Shown here piece by piece: positions 13,669 to 24,210 of a DNA stretch of 64,000 bases. Source of the DNA: Riptortus pedestris (Eukaryota; Arthropoda; Insecta; Hemiptera; Alydidae); contig CM032228.1 in the NCBI GenBank assembly GCA_019009955.1, positions 178,263,501-178,327,500 of the forward strand. Direction: 5' to 3'. How positions within the stretch are numbered: position 1 is the stretch's first letter; every line of letters starts with the position of its first letter. Both the position numbers and the translations under genes were made by a program. Below the pieces are notes generated by a model. That model did not search any database. It saw only the letters and a program-made list of their open reading frames with translations, and was not told the DNA's origin.

Positions 13669-14406
13669 CATACATTTATAGAATGAAATATTTTGTCATA
13701 ACATTTATGAAAACACATGAACTTTAATAGATGACTCTAGAGGCATGTATGCTCTATCTTATGTTGTACTGGCGAACCTGGTAATATTGTCTGAAGTATT
13801 TTCATAAGATTTAAAATGCAATTCCGAGTTTTATGTTCTGCTAAATCATTAAAACAAAATTATTTCAAAATGCTACTTATGATTGTTTTTACTTAAAATC
13901 TGTGGCAATAATATTTAAACCTTAGTGTTTCTATAATTATATTATATTTTTTCACACCTCTTAAAGGTGTTAATACTTAAGATAGAATGTAACTATATTA
14001 TTGTTTACCTAACATTCGTTATAATGCTTTTTTAAAATTCTTAATATTTTTAAAGAATATGCTTATTCTTATTATTATATGTTTTTATTTTTCTGGGTCA
14101 TTTGGTAAATCCCCTGCCTTCGTAATAACTTTACTAATGCTTCCACAAAGTGTCCTGAAAAATAGAGATTTTATAAAATGGCAGAAATGTTTCAATGTGT
14201 CCCTGGAAAAATAAACCACACACCGGGGAAAAAACACAAGATAGCACGATGAGGGAGTACAACTGAAATCCCGGCAGCAGTCAACTTCGTTAATAATTGT
14301 GTTTAACGCCTGAACATTATCTCCTATTTCAATTCTTCCATTTGCCAAGCATCATCAAATCAAGACTTTTATGAAAAATTGTTTACATTTTTCTTCTCTT
14401 ATGCAG

Positions 14407-14582
14407 GTGCTGGACTACATTCAATACTACCTGGACCTTACAAGAGCTAATGCACTCAAATACCCTGTCTGGGAAGAAGAGTACACCCTCACCACGTACT
14501 ATGGCCTGACTGAAGTCACTGCTCTCTCGCTTCATGAACTAGCAACCACCTTTCAGGGCTCAAGCAGGAGGCTTTTCAAAAA
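14407..14582 (+). CDS. Acid sphingomyelinase-like phosphodiesterase, C-terminal domain exon
   Basis: Acceptor ttatgcag, donor gtaagt. The 176-nt exon opens in phase 0 and ends two bases into a codon. The translation starts VLDYIQYYLDLTRANA, followed by a W-x4-Y segment (VWEEEYTLTTYYGL) and LSLHELATTF. This is the small helical C-terminal subdomain of acid sphingomyelinase-like proteins, where 'tyr-tyr-leu-(asp/asn)-leu' followed by WxxEY is characteristic. Joined to the previous exon it reads TGQ-VLDYIQYY without a gap, which is strong evidence for the pair. The family usually ends 40-80 residues later with conserved cysteines, so at least one more exon is expected downstream. Confidence 0.82.
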
Positions 14583-14786
14583 GTAAGTAAACAAATATTG
14601 ACTTTATCTAATAAATGCTTTAAAGAAAAATTGAATTTTAACAATAGTTAAATAATAAATAAATTCTAATAACTACCATACTGATGCACTTAGACAATCT
14701 GTAAGCAGTAAAGCAACTGAATTCTCTTATCCGTTCCAACGCAGCTGAAGCCGAAAATTTAGGAATCAATCGAAAAAACATCATAT
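14583..14786 (+). other. Start of the intron downstream of the C-terminal exon
   Basis: Begins gtaagtaaac. AT-rich, no other feature before the solo LTR. Confidence 0.6.
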
Positions 14787-15404
14787 TGTTGCGAAAACTA
14801 CGTATATGAAAACTTAAACAGAGTTAATCACAAATTTAAGAATTACGAAGTAGATCAAAGGAGGCGACCGATGGTCTAGCCCGTCCTCGGCAATACCCGT
14901 CCGCGATCTAGAAGGTCTAGATCATTTCACTTTGATGGTCTCCGCTCGTCTATAAAAACGGCTCAGCTCGTCCTGAGAATTTAGTTTGTTCTCAGCTCTC
15001 TTCAAGTGATCGGTGTTCAGTGCGGTTTTAGTGAACAGTGCGTTTTAGTTGCAGTGCGGTAAAGTGTTTTATGTTAAGAATTGCATTGTGTCGTTTTTAT
15101 GTAAAGAACAGTTTAGTGCCGTGTAAAAGTAAAGGGACAGTGCAATACCGTTATGTTCGAGAAAATCAGTGCAATACCGTGTTTTTGTTAACTTCAGCGA
15201 TCCATCGTGAGTCATTGGACTTTGCAATAAGAAGAACAGTGAAGCTATCAGATCATAATGTGAGTAGAAGATAAGAACAATTGTGTAGTGCATTGTTAAA
15301 TAAATTGTGCAGCGATAAAACTCTGAAGCATGTGTGTTTAATTTTGCACTCCAAAAGAACTCTAATATACAACGTTTATTACTGATTTTGTAATAAACGT
15401 AACA
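14787..15404 (+). mobile_element. Solo LTR of a Ty3/Gypsy-type retrotransposon
   Basis: Begins TGTTGCGAAAACTACG and ends ATAAACGTAACA, so it has TG...CA ends, and is flanked by ATAT on both sides (14783-14786, 15405-15408) as a 4-bp target duplication. It is homologous over most of its length to the LTR at 24889, which adjoins an integrase relic, so the family is Gypsy-type. No internal region is attached, so it is a solo LTR left by recombination between two LTRs. The open frame at 15038-15274 lies wholly inside it and is not a gene. Confidence 0.85.
14951..14957 (+). promoter_or_regulatory. TATA box of the solo LTR
   Basis: TATAAAA lies in the first third of the LTR, in gtctataaaaacggctcagc. 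The same place in the LTR at 24889 reads gctataaaagcggcccagc, so it is conserved between copies and fits the U3 promoter. Whether it is active inside the host intron is unknown. Confidence 0.55.
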
Positions 15405-16370
15405 ATATTAATATATCAGAATCATTATGTCAGCTACTATTAGAAATAATAAAAACGAATAAACCCATTTTTTAAAATTAAATAGCTGGACTGATATTAC
15501 ATAACAATATTCTGTTATCTGAATTCATTTTGCCTCAAAAATACGATCTTAAGACACATTATTTTTTTTGCAGCTGAACGATTAAGGGTCTTAAATTTTT
15601 TGGGACTGTATTATAGAAAAAATCAATTTTGTTGTTCACGAAATTCATTAGTAATCCAAAACCATTTTGTAGTTGTAGCTACTCTGAAAAACGTTAGGGG
15701 ATATGCTATTTAATGTATATTTGCGTTATTACATATTCACGTTTACCATTATTTGCAATGAAATCGCAGTTCTGTTATCTATATTATATACATATTCCTT
15801 TTCGAATGCAGCCTAAACACTACCAATCGAAATAAATATGCAACAGAAGTTATCTTTGCTACATTTTAACGAGCATTTTTCGCAATACCCAGCATGGTGG
15901 CCATCCACACCATCCCATTTCAATGCCCTGATTGGTAGGTGTGATTCTGTCTGGGCCATCGTGTGACTGGTCTGCTATACCACCGCATCCCATACTTCGG
16001 GGAGTTCAAACACGGACCGCTCCATTCATTTTAATGTCCCTCCTGGGGACCTCTACAGCCTCTAATATTAATATTTCCCCCAGATTATGCTCGTTCTGTA
16101 GGGCTTACATCTCATCAAACTTAATTTGTGCAACAAACGTTAGCATGCCTGTCTTTATTAGTCTATTTTGTAAATAGTCTGTAGTAAAATAAATCAATTA
16201 ATAAAAATCCAAATATCACTAGAAATATATAGTAAATAACTAACTTAAATGTAAAAAGAAAATCATATCTGGAACAAATCTTTTAAGACGAATAACTATA
16301 TGTAATACATCATATTTAGTGGCATGTTTGATTTGCTATAATTTTATTTCATTCTCATTTAAACATTTTT
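15405..16370. other. Intronic DNA
   Basis: Mostly AT-rich. A GC-richer block at about 15890-16130 differs in base composition from its surroundings and is probably an old repeat insertion. Its open frame (15932-16177) shows no family motif. Confidence 0.4.
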
Positions 16371-16585
16371 GGGCTCAGTAAAGCCATATTAGCTAAGGTG
16401 TTGGTCGTATTCTTAGTTGCTAAACCTAGGGTATTGGGTTTGATTCCCTCCAGGGCAATAGGAATTTATTTAGTGTCGCACTCAGTAAATAATAACCATT
16501 AGTCCCTACCCGGGTAGGTGGTAGCCTTTATATTTTATAATTAGCCAGAGTAACATAAAATGAACGTTAATATATAAAAGAAACA
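16371..16585 (+). mobile_element. Diverged SINE copy with 14-bp target duplication
   Basis: Starts gggctcagtaaagccata and has a B-box-like gggtttgattccctcc, then gggcaataggaatttattta, a damaged gggtaggtggtag block, and ends near gaacgttaatatata. It is flanked by atttaaacattttt at 16357-16370 and again at 16586-16599. The body is much more diverged than the copies at 22472 and 31262, yet the duplication is intact, so it may be a separate subfamily. Confidence 0.75.
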
Positions 16586-17306
16586 ATTTAAACATTTTTA
16601 CAACTTTCTGTTATTTAAAATGAAGCCAAAAATCAATTAAAAATGTCTATTCAAATACGGATTAGTTATATTCTTAGCAGTAAAATGGTAAAATTATTGT
16701 ATATGCCGATTTGTTACTAATTACTTCAGACATTGAAAGAGATTAGACGTTGTCCAAAAATCATTATTCATTACTCTAGGTTATTTTCATATTGATATAC
16801 TTTGAATAACTTAGTTGTATGTTTACTGAAATGAAGATAGAAAACATATCCACACATTAAACGCTACCTCAACGTCCATGAAAAGCAAAGCTTTGCAACG
16901 AATGAAATGGGCCAATGTCAATGATATTGAAACTGTTATATTTTTTGTTTTTATTTTTTGATCCACGATTTTATTTTACGATAGGTATTGGACAAAGTAG
17001 ACAAACAATTCTGCAATATTAAAAAAAACAACAATAAAATAAAAGAAACCCGATAAGATATAAACATATCCATTTTTGGGTATGATAACATCCAGAGTGC
17101 CGAGTCTATCTTGTGAGCCATTTTTTTTTCACATAATAACCATCTGAAAATCTATTCATCAAAAACAATATGTGGCATGCATATTACTTTGCATATATTA
17201 TATGTTTAAGTGTATACAAAACCACCAGCTAGGTTATAAACCAATCAATCATATTGTAGTTTCCTCCAATTCAGGACCCTGGATTTGCCACAACATTTTT
17301 TCGCAG

Positions 17307-17391
17307 GCTATGCAGTCACTGTGCTTCTTATAGTGCAGTCTGCCACGATCTATTTCTTCTACCTGTCACAAAAAAGCAGGCGTTCTCTTAA
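17307..17391 (+). CDS. Candidate terminal exon of the sphingomyelinase-like gene
   Basis: A strong-looking acceptor (attttttcgcag) precedes a stretch whose frame fits the two-base overhang left by the exon at 14407-14582. It reads 27 codons to a TAA, starting LCSHCASYSAVC, with three closely spaced cysteines. Acid sphingomyelinase-like proteins end in a cysteine-rich tail, so position and cysteine content are suggestive. However, the spacing (C-x2-C-x6-C) is not the usual one and the match is short. An ATTAAA poly(A)-like signal lies at 17515-17520. This could be chance, and the true last exon may lie further on. Confidence 0.3.
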
Positions 17392-19539
17392 CACCATAGA
17401 TTATTGTATATTTTGCTATATATATCAACCACTCCTTAATGAATATCTAATGTTTAATACTTTAGTGCTCTGCCTCTACTTCGAATTGCATACATTTTAG
17501 TTATTTTAACTAACATTAAAGTATTTTAATGTTTGTCTGTAATATCTATTTTATTTTGTGAAGAATTAGTTTGAGATTACTCCTATTATTCTTTACCAAA
17601 TCAGGAAGAGAATCATCAATCAATCAAAAAAAAAAAATGAATCTGTATCCACTTGATTGGTTGAGATTTAGACGGAATTGGCAATTGAGTGTCTGCAGAT
17701 AAGATTGTAGACAGTTGTGAAGTAAAAGCAGACCCTGATGATGTCTGACCCCGAAACCGATTTCGCATGTCGACCAAGTTTAATTGCTCCGTAATGGGAG
17801 ATATCTTACTTCTCGGCACGCAACATCCAAACCTAATTATTCGAGTTGAGATAAACTTTTTAACTAGATAATAAGATTCTAATCTTCTTTTGTGGTCGTA
17901 ATGACCCTTCGATTGGGGTATCAAAACATTAAAGCAATCCTTCCTTATAATAGCGTTCAATTTGCAATAAATAAGTGACATTTTTGGTTTAATTTCAAAT
18001 TTGATTAACACGGTTTATAGATATTAATTTGTCCATTTATACTTTTCATTAAATAAACACGAAAATGCTTTCAGTGAGTTATTTTATTTGATGGCGAATA
18101 TTCCTACAAATAGCCTCAATTATTAAATTAGGTTATTAATTACTCCACGACAGGCAGATTCTCTGTATTGCACGGCTTACCAGGGAAACCCATTATTGTT
18201 ACCTAAAACATTATATACTCAGTTAAAGCCACAATTCTATAAAAGAAATATGATGCACGACGTGAGGACTAATGTATGCCAATTTAAAATGATGCCGCCA
18301 TAGAAGCTATTAAAGCCACATTTATTTATTTGTAACTTTGAATTTCTCAATCCATTTCAGACATAAACATTTGCATGCAAATAATAACGCCGAAAATCTT
18401 GGTACAACACTTAGATGAAGTAAAACGCACTAAATAACTCACAAGAATACTATCATCCCATCTAAGAATTGGTCCAACAGGTCCCTTCCCCTTTTACAAA
18501 TCAAGAACCATCTCATTAATATTATTCATCCCAGAAATGACCACTATTTGAAATAAATATTTTTTATTAAACACCATTTAAAATTAAAAATAATTTCACA
18601 AATAATAATTCAAATGCCATCGGAAATACTATTTCAAAAGAAGATAATAAACTTGAATTATTTTGTCATTTAATTTTAAATAAACTTGGCCAAGCTGAGT
18701 AATATATAAGTACATAAATTTACTTATTGTACAATGCATAAACTTTTAATCAGGTAATCATGCCAATTACCTTTAATCATATCGGACTCAAGGTTCTCTG
18801 CTTTGTTGCAAAACCAGCGATGGACTTAGGTATACTTATCATTTACATTACGTTTGCTTATCAAGGTTATTATAATAAAGCTAGTAATTAATATGTCACT
18901 TGGTTCAATCCTACGTTTGTTGCTTGGACACGCCTCTAATTCGGTTAAATTTATTCATTTCTATCATACTTTCATGCGATCTCTCCAGTACGGAAAGTTC
19001 ATTTGAACGAGTGTAAGAGGAGACGAGCACTTTATAAGTCACTGTAAGTGTACTGTGCGTAGTTATATTTAATAATTTATATAATATTATTTAAACGAAT
19101 CATGATTTTATTTTAATATAAAATTATCTTTTGGATATTATAAATTGATGATTATTAATCATCAAAGGGAATGTCTTTTGAATATGTGTGTATCTGGAAG
19201 GATGTTTATCGGTTGTATGACACATGGATAGAAGAAAAAATTCCTCCAATTCCCAACTCAATCTGGCTAAAATCGTACCTAACAAAATGAGATACCAATT
19301 TAAATATGAATATAATAGATACTCCCTTCTGACTAAAAACTCCAGTCAATTGCCATACTTTGGAGGTTGATGAAGTATGATATAAGATAGTAGGTGAGTC
19401 TCATGGTGGATTCCACACAGGAAAATCGTTTTTTTTTCTATTGGACGAATGCTTAAAAAAGTCAATGAGTTAGTTTATCTGATAAAATATGTTGGTACAT
19501 ATACTATTTATAATTTTTCCTGGATCTGGCAATTTCAAA
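17392..19539. other. Geneless stretch
   Basis: AT-rich. A 131-codon - strand frame (17616-18011) has no recognisable domain. The segment at about 17640-17800 is GC-richer and contains ctgatgatgtctgacc and ccgaaacc, reminiscent of many old repeat tails, but I cannot assign it. Confidence 0.4.
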
Positions 19540-19893
19540 AATAGGGCTCAAACAGTACACGTCGTCTGCTGGAGACGTGGTGATCATTATGGAAATATTA
19601 CAGAATTGGCCGGCACTCTGAAAGAATCAGTAAGGGCATTCTTGAAATTAATATAAGTTTAGAAAAGTGTAGGAGAACCAAAGGACGAACCTGGATATTG
19701 ATGACACTGTCGAATTGGGGAAGTTCATGACTCTAGTTAGAGTACGTTGAAGTGCCCGAAATAGTGAGGAAGCAGATATAAAAACAATGGTCGGTGGGAA
19801 CAGATTCTTCTACGCCCTTCAAAAACCCTCTCATTTAAAAGTCTCTCTAGGTAGGCGAAAGTACAAAAAAACATAACCCTGATCAGAAAACCA
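19540..19893 (+). pseudogene. Decayed non-LTR reverse transcriptase fragment
   Basis: Pieces in shifting frames resemble the part of a LINE reverse transcriptase from the catalytic 'YADD'-type motif (here SSAGDVVII) to the region after the thumb. There GGNRFFYALQKPS matches the common AGNRCFYALxK-type block, followed by a segment resembling SLSRxxKxxLIRP. Several stops and at least two frameshifts are present. It ends in a microsatellite. The catalytic AsDD motif itself is not intact. Confidence 0.5.
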
Positions 19894-19978
19894 GATATAT
19901 ATATATACACACACAGATATTATAGTATGTGTATGTTTGTATGCATGTGCGTGCGCGCACGCGAGTGTGTGTGTGTGT
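19894..19978. repeat. Compound AT / CA / GT microsatellite
   Basis: Short AT and AC runs followed by a GT/GC-alternating tract (19923-19978) that includes gtgcgtgcgcgcacgcgag, an alternating purine-pyrimidine stretch. Confidence 0.85.
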
Positions 19979-20554
19979 TTAGCAGTGATTCGAATCCGTT
20001 CGGACTCTCAAACGGGAAGCAGGAAGGCCCTATATACACAGTCCAGATGTCTTTTCAGAAGAGTCTGTGCCTTTTAGAAAAACCGTTTCTTGGTGATTTG
20101 AGTAACATAGTGGTTACTCAAACCAGATGGAGAGAGGAGGAGGTGTAAGCCCAGGCATAATTTGTCTGATGATGTGAGGGGTTGCGGAGGATGGTTTCCG
20201 GAATTGGAGAGTTGTGGTAGGGCTCAGATCCTGGAACGACTGTTGAGCCTAGTAGTTTTAAACAAGTTATTATGTTAAATAGTCTGTTGGTGAGATTCCC
20301 CGACTACTACACCAGCAGCATTCATAATCAATAATTATCGATGAGCTGATCTCAGTATATAGTGAGTGCCCCCGAAAGAAATGAGGTCTCACGTTGGGTT
20401 TTGGATCTCTGTCTTCATTAGATGTTCGGCTCACGTCAGTACTTCTCGGCGACTTCAATAGTACTGCCTCAGGTAGGACATACTATTTATTTTTGTTTTG
20501 CCGGCTAGAAAGAAATTGATATCCCCGCCACCGAATTTCAAGGAGATTTACGTC
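19979..20554. other. Unclassified, GC-richer DNA
   Basis: Higher in G+C than its surroundings, with short frames on both strands (19927-20148 +, 20270-20458 -) but no motif. Probably part of an old transposable element. Confidence 0.35.
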
Positions 20555-21060
20555 AGGTCATGCCAGCTGTTCCAGTGTGGTCCAAGACATTAAGAGTGAT
20601 CGATTCCCGCGACGTCTTACGTACTTCTTATGTTGCAATTGGAGAACTAACGATTATTTACCGTTAATGCTACCATTTTTCTCAATAGATATTTGGATTA
20701 TCAGATTATTTTATTTTATTTAGAAATTGAATATAATTCATTTTTTGTTTTCGAAGCAACATAATAGGTTGTAAAATAAGTACGCAGCGTTTCTCTATAT
20801 TTCAATTTATTACTCAATGTGTTTATAAAATCATGTTTACTTGGTAAATAATGTTTACATATTCCAAAAAAGGATTAGTTAAGGTGCTTATTTACAAGAA
20901 TTTGAAGATGCTATTGAAATGACCAGTAAAAAAAGTTACGAACTTACTTTGCAACTTATAGTTAATTTGTTAGAACATGCCTATTTTGTTGGTGTCTTCT
21001 GTACGTCAGCTCCATCTTCCTCTCGATTACACCCCATAAGTGTTTACTCTACTAGTTGAT
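20555..21060 (+). repeat. Repeat segment S, copy A (with extra internal ~195 bp)
   Basis: Shares long blocks with 23625-23885: gctgttc-agtg near the start, gtcgattcccg-gacgtc, ttaccatttttctcaa, agattattttattttatt, gttaatttgttagaacatgc and aataagtgtttact. Copy A has about 195 extra bases (about 20763-20957) between blocks that are contiguous in copy B. No coding capacity or terminal inverted repeats are recognised. Confidence 0.7.
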
Positions 21061-22269
21061 GTTTTTTTTTTAAGGGAGCATGATTATGAAAAGAATTATT
21101 CGAAATGCCTCTGCGTAAAATATAATGTGTAGGGAACCGTGACCTACCTGAATAAATAACCGTAGTTAGTTACTCCCATGGGGGAACAATGTTTTTAGAG
21201 CTAAATATATTTGTTTTAAGCTTTTAAATTTCATTAAAAAATAATTAACTAAATTTTTGTTGTTTCAGTTTAACGTTTAATAGGATTGAATATTTAGTAC
21301 ATTATTAATTACACTTTTTGAAGAATATATATCGTTGAAGATTTATCAACTATTTCTGTCCTGTGCTCAATGGAATGCATACGCTATTTCCGGGTGTTAT
21401 TCGATATAACAATAGAAGCCAACATTGATAACCCCATCAAACAAAATTTTTAGAGCCGATAAATTTTTCAAACTCTTGACAAAACCAATAATTCTTTTGG
21501 AGTCTCGAAACGAGCAGTACTTTTATAATCTTGACTGATGTGATGATGAAACGATTCGGCGTTTGAGTAAACCTTTTTTTAATCTAAAACAGTCTTTTAG
21601 AATTTTTTCGGATCAAGATGCCTTTGAGCACGTGATTGCTTTGAACATGTGTGGGTCTGTGATCGAACTGTTTAGCCCTCGTCAAACGGTAAAGAACAAG
21701 GGTTTAGGGAGATCTCAGAAGTACAATTGATGGTTCTTTTTTCCATTTACATTCGTATGAAATGGATTTTTAGCTTATAATGTGGAATAAAAATCAGCTA
21801 TTAAGGCCGAACTTAAGAACATCCATCCAACGTTGGAAATCAATCATCAATTAAGATTCTACATCTAGACTGCAACGTTTTTATTTGATCAATACCATTC
21901 TCAAAATTTAACCCTTTCTTGCATTATTGAAGATTTTATTCGTTAATGGAAAGAATCAAATTAGGAAGCGGGGGTGGTACCAGGGGGCATCGGAGGGGGG
22001 ATATATTCTGAATTTCTTGGCTATTATGAGTAGGAATGAAAAAAGAAAATACTGTTTATAAGGAATCCTGTCGAAAATTTAAGTTTCAGTAACTATTGTT
22101 TTTTATTTGTTTTCTCCAAGTCGTACATTACGGGAGATATATTGAACTATTGAAAGCTATGTACTATACCTAGTACTGTAATTTATGAAGAATCAGAATA
22201 ATTTTTATCTCAGTCAATCAAATTTTAGTAGTCCAAGAATTTAAGACGGGGGAGGGTCACACGAAAATA
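21061..22269. other. Geneless stretch
   Basis: No gene recognised. Mixed AT-rich DNA. A G-rich patch at about 21968-22005 and another at 22243-22258 stand out. The part adjoining 22270 may belong to the R-family copy that follows. Confidence 0.4.
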
Positions 22270-22471
22270 TTTGCATCTCTTTCGTACAATAAATGTCACT
22301 GGAAAACAATATTTGGCATTTAAACTTTGAATAATGTGGTTTGTTATATAAGAGAGTATTGTTTATGTAACACGAGTAGTAGTGGGGGTTTAATGACGGC
22401 TGAAAACTGAAAAATGCAAATATCTCGGTTAATATTCAAGGTAGAGAATATATGTATATGATAATATTTAT

Positions 22472-22683
22472 GGGGGCTCAGGTTAGCCATGCGAGTTAAA
22501 GCGTTGACCTTAATCTCACATGGCAAACCTAGAGTGGCGAGTTCGATTCTCGACTGGGCAAAGAAAATTATTTAGTGACAAAATTCATTAAATAACGTTC
22601 TAAAATCCCACCCTGGCTAGAAAAAGGTGGTAACCTGTAGATAACCACCCCAATTATCCTGAGTTGCAAAAAAGTGGACGTTA

Positions 22684-22711
<28 letters not shown>
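22472..22711 (+). mobile_element. Full-length tRNA-derived SINE inside R1, 11-bp target duplication
   Basis: Starts gggggctcaggttagccatg, with an A-box-like ggttagccatg, the pol III B-box gagttcgattctcg (tRNA T-arm), then the body blocks aaaattatttagtgacaaaa and cccaccctggctagaaaaag, and a 3' gtggacgttaatatataata tail that becomes (taa)n. Flanked by perfect ataatatttat duplications (22461-22471, 22712-22722), both inside the R-family sequence. It is therefore younger than the R1 copy. No protein is encoded; mobilisation would depend on a LINE. Confidence 0.93.
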
Positions 22712-22717
<6 letters not shown>

Positions 22718-22914
22718 TTTATAGTACACATTTAATTTACAGATTTTTACACTTTTTTGATACGACTAATAGTAACGGAGATATTTCGAATTCCTCCCCA
22801 TCTAACCCCCCCCCCCTGGTCCGATTTCAGCCGTTAACGAACTTGATCTTTCTCTTTGCATAAAACGACTAAATATCGAGTTTGGTAACGATCATATAAA
22901 AATTCAGACCGATA

Positions 22915-22915
22915 T

Positions 22916-22962
<47 letters not shown>

Positions 22963-22981
22963 TATATATATATATATATAT
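22915..22981. repeat. (AT)n microsatellite inside R1
   Basis: AT run with a single 'gatat' interruption, at the place where four other R-family copies also carry (AT)n. Confidence 0.95.
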
Positions 22982-23110
22982 ACAGTATTGAACGGACCTC
23001 ATGTTCGTCATCTAATAGGTAGGATCGATGGACATTTGAAGAAAAAATTCGAAAATTGCGTCATGAGTACGACCTCAATAGCTGATTTCAGTTAAGAGAA
23101 ATTAGCTAGT

Positions 23111-23624
23111 AGACTGTGATATGTGATCACCAGCTTATTATCGCAGATAGGAAGAAATCTCCTTCGTCTTTCAAATCCTTAGTATCATTTGTGAAATAAC
23201 GGTGAAATAGTTGGCCTATGCAGACAGCACTTAGGGGCACTAATAATAATGAGAAAGCTGGTGAGGAGGTTCCACAGTTGGCGTCCAGACGAAAGACATT
23301 AGTAAGGACATTGTGGAGTATTAGAGAGGGGATGAGGGTGGGTATAAGATAGTAAGAGTTGTAGGTGGATGGTTGTGCTGCTCTAGGGTGTCAGCCCAGC
23401 TCAAGATAACGCTATGGGATTTCCTCCATTATCCCACCATATGGGGGCGTCTCTCTCAACACTCTCTCTTCCTATACACATATACTCAATATATATATAT
23501 ATATATTATATTCTATAAAGTAAAAATGCCCTTGCAATGACTTATGCATTCTGGATTATTTATAATAGTGATTTATATTTTTACAACTCTTCCAACGCTA
23601 TTTAACTACATATACATTAATGCT
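23111..23624. other. Unclassified DNA adjoining R1
   Basis: A purine-rich block (about 23260-23400) with tgaggaggttccacag and gtgggtataagatag. A similar purine-rich style occurs at 49850-50060 next to R-family copies, so this may be part of a longer R element. A short (AT)n occurs at 23491-23507. Confidence 0.35.
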
Positions 23625-23885
23625 GATCAGCTGTTCTAGTGAGGTCTAAAACATCGAGAGTGGTCGATTCCCGTGACGTCATACTTCAGGTTTAACCATT
23701 ATTTACCGCGTTATTGTTACCATTTTTCTCAAAAGATATTTTGATTGTCAGATTATTTTATTTTATTGAGAAATTGAGTTTTATTTATTTTTTTCGATTG
23801 AAGCAATATAGTTAATTTGTTAGAACATGCCTATTTTGTTGGAGCCTTCTTCCTCTTCATTACTTCCAATAAGTGTTTACTGTTT
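23625..23885 (+). repeat. Repeat segment S, copy B (short form)
   Basis: See copy A at 20555-21060. Here the cgattgaagcaatat and agttaatttgttagaacatg blocks are directly joined. Same orientation as copy A, about 3 kb apart. Confidence 0.7.
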
Positions 23886-24018
23886 ATTATGATTAAGCCA
23901 TACTGACCTTATAACTATGCCGCGGTTTTTTTTTCAATTCTTTTTTTCAATTTTAAACTGTATGTCCGCTGTGTGCATTGACTTTGAGGATTTGATTTTT
24001 GTCAATTTCTTGGCGGTT

Positions 24019-24167
<149 letters not shown>

Positions 24168-24210
24168 TGTTGTTGTTGGGAAAACTAAGTACATGAAAAA
24201 TTAAACACCT

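Larger units (their letters stand above)
9674..14406 (+). other. Intron of the sphingomyelinase-like gene (4733 bp)
   Basis: Starts gtaagc and ends with a pyrimidine-rich tract, ttcttctcttatgcag. The flanking exons join phase 0 to phase 0. It contains a T-rich homopolymer run (9831-9862), an (AT)n(GT)n microsatellite (10727-10813) and a SINE (13507-13668). Open frames inside it (10371-10694 -, 12228-12599 -) have no family resemblance and I treat them as chance. Confidence 0.7.
22270..23110 (-). mobile_element. R-family repeat, copy R1 (interrupted by a SINE)
   Basis: On the - strand it contains the family landmarks in order: the start block with atgac-caattttcgaa (23080-23050), catcgatcctacctattaga, cctcattttc-like and gtccgttcaatactgt sequence, an (AT)n tract (22915-22981), the aaactcgatatttagtcgtt block, gttcgttaacggctgaaatc, a G-run, aaatatctccgttact, and a tail shared with copy R3 (cagttttcagc...aacccccact). 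The SINE at 22472-22711 interrupts it. No coding frame; a non-autonomous element of unknown class. Confidence 0.75.

Noticed and set aside
15038..15274. 78-codon frame (+) and its - strand shadow
   Set aside because: Entirely inside the solo LTR.
17616..18011. 131-codon - strand frame, with a ctgatgatgtc...cgaaac segment on the + strand that recalls a hammerhead ribozyme core
   Set aside because: The frame has no domain. For the ribozyme, the stem between CTGATGA and GAAA does not pair well, so I did not call it.
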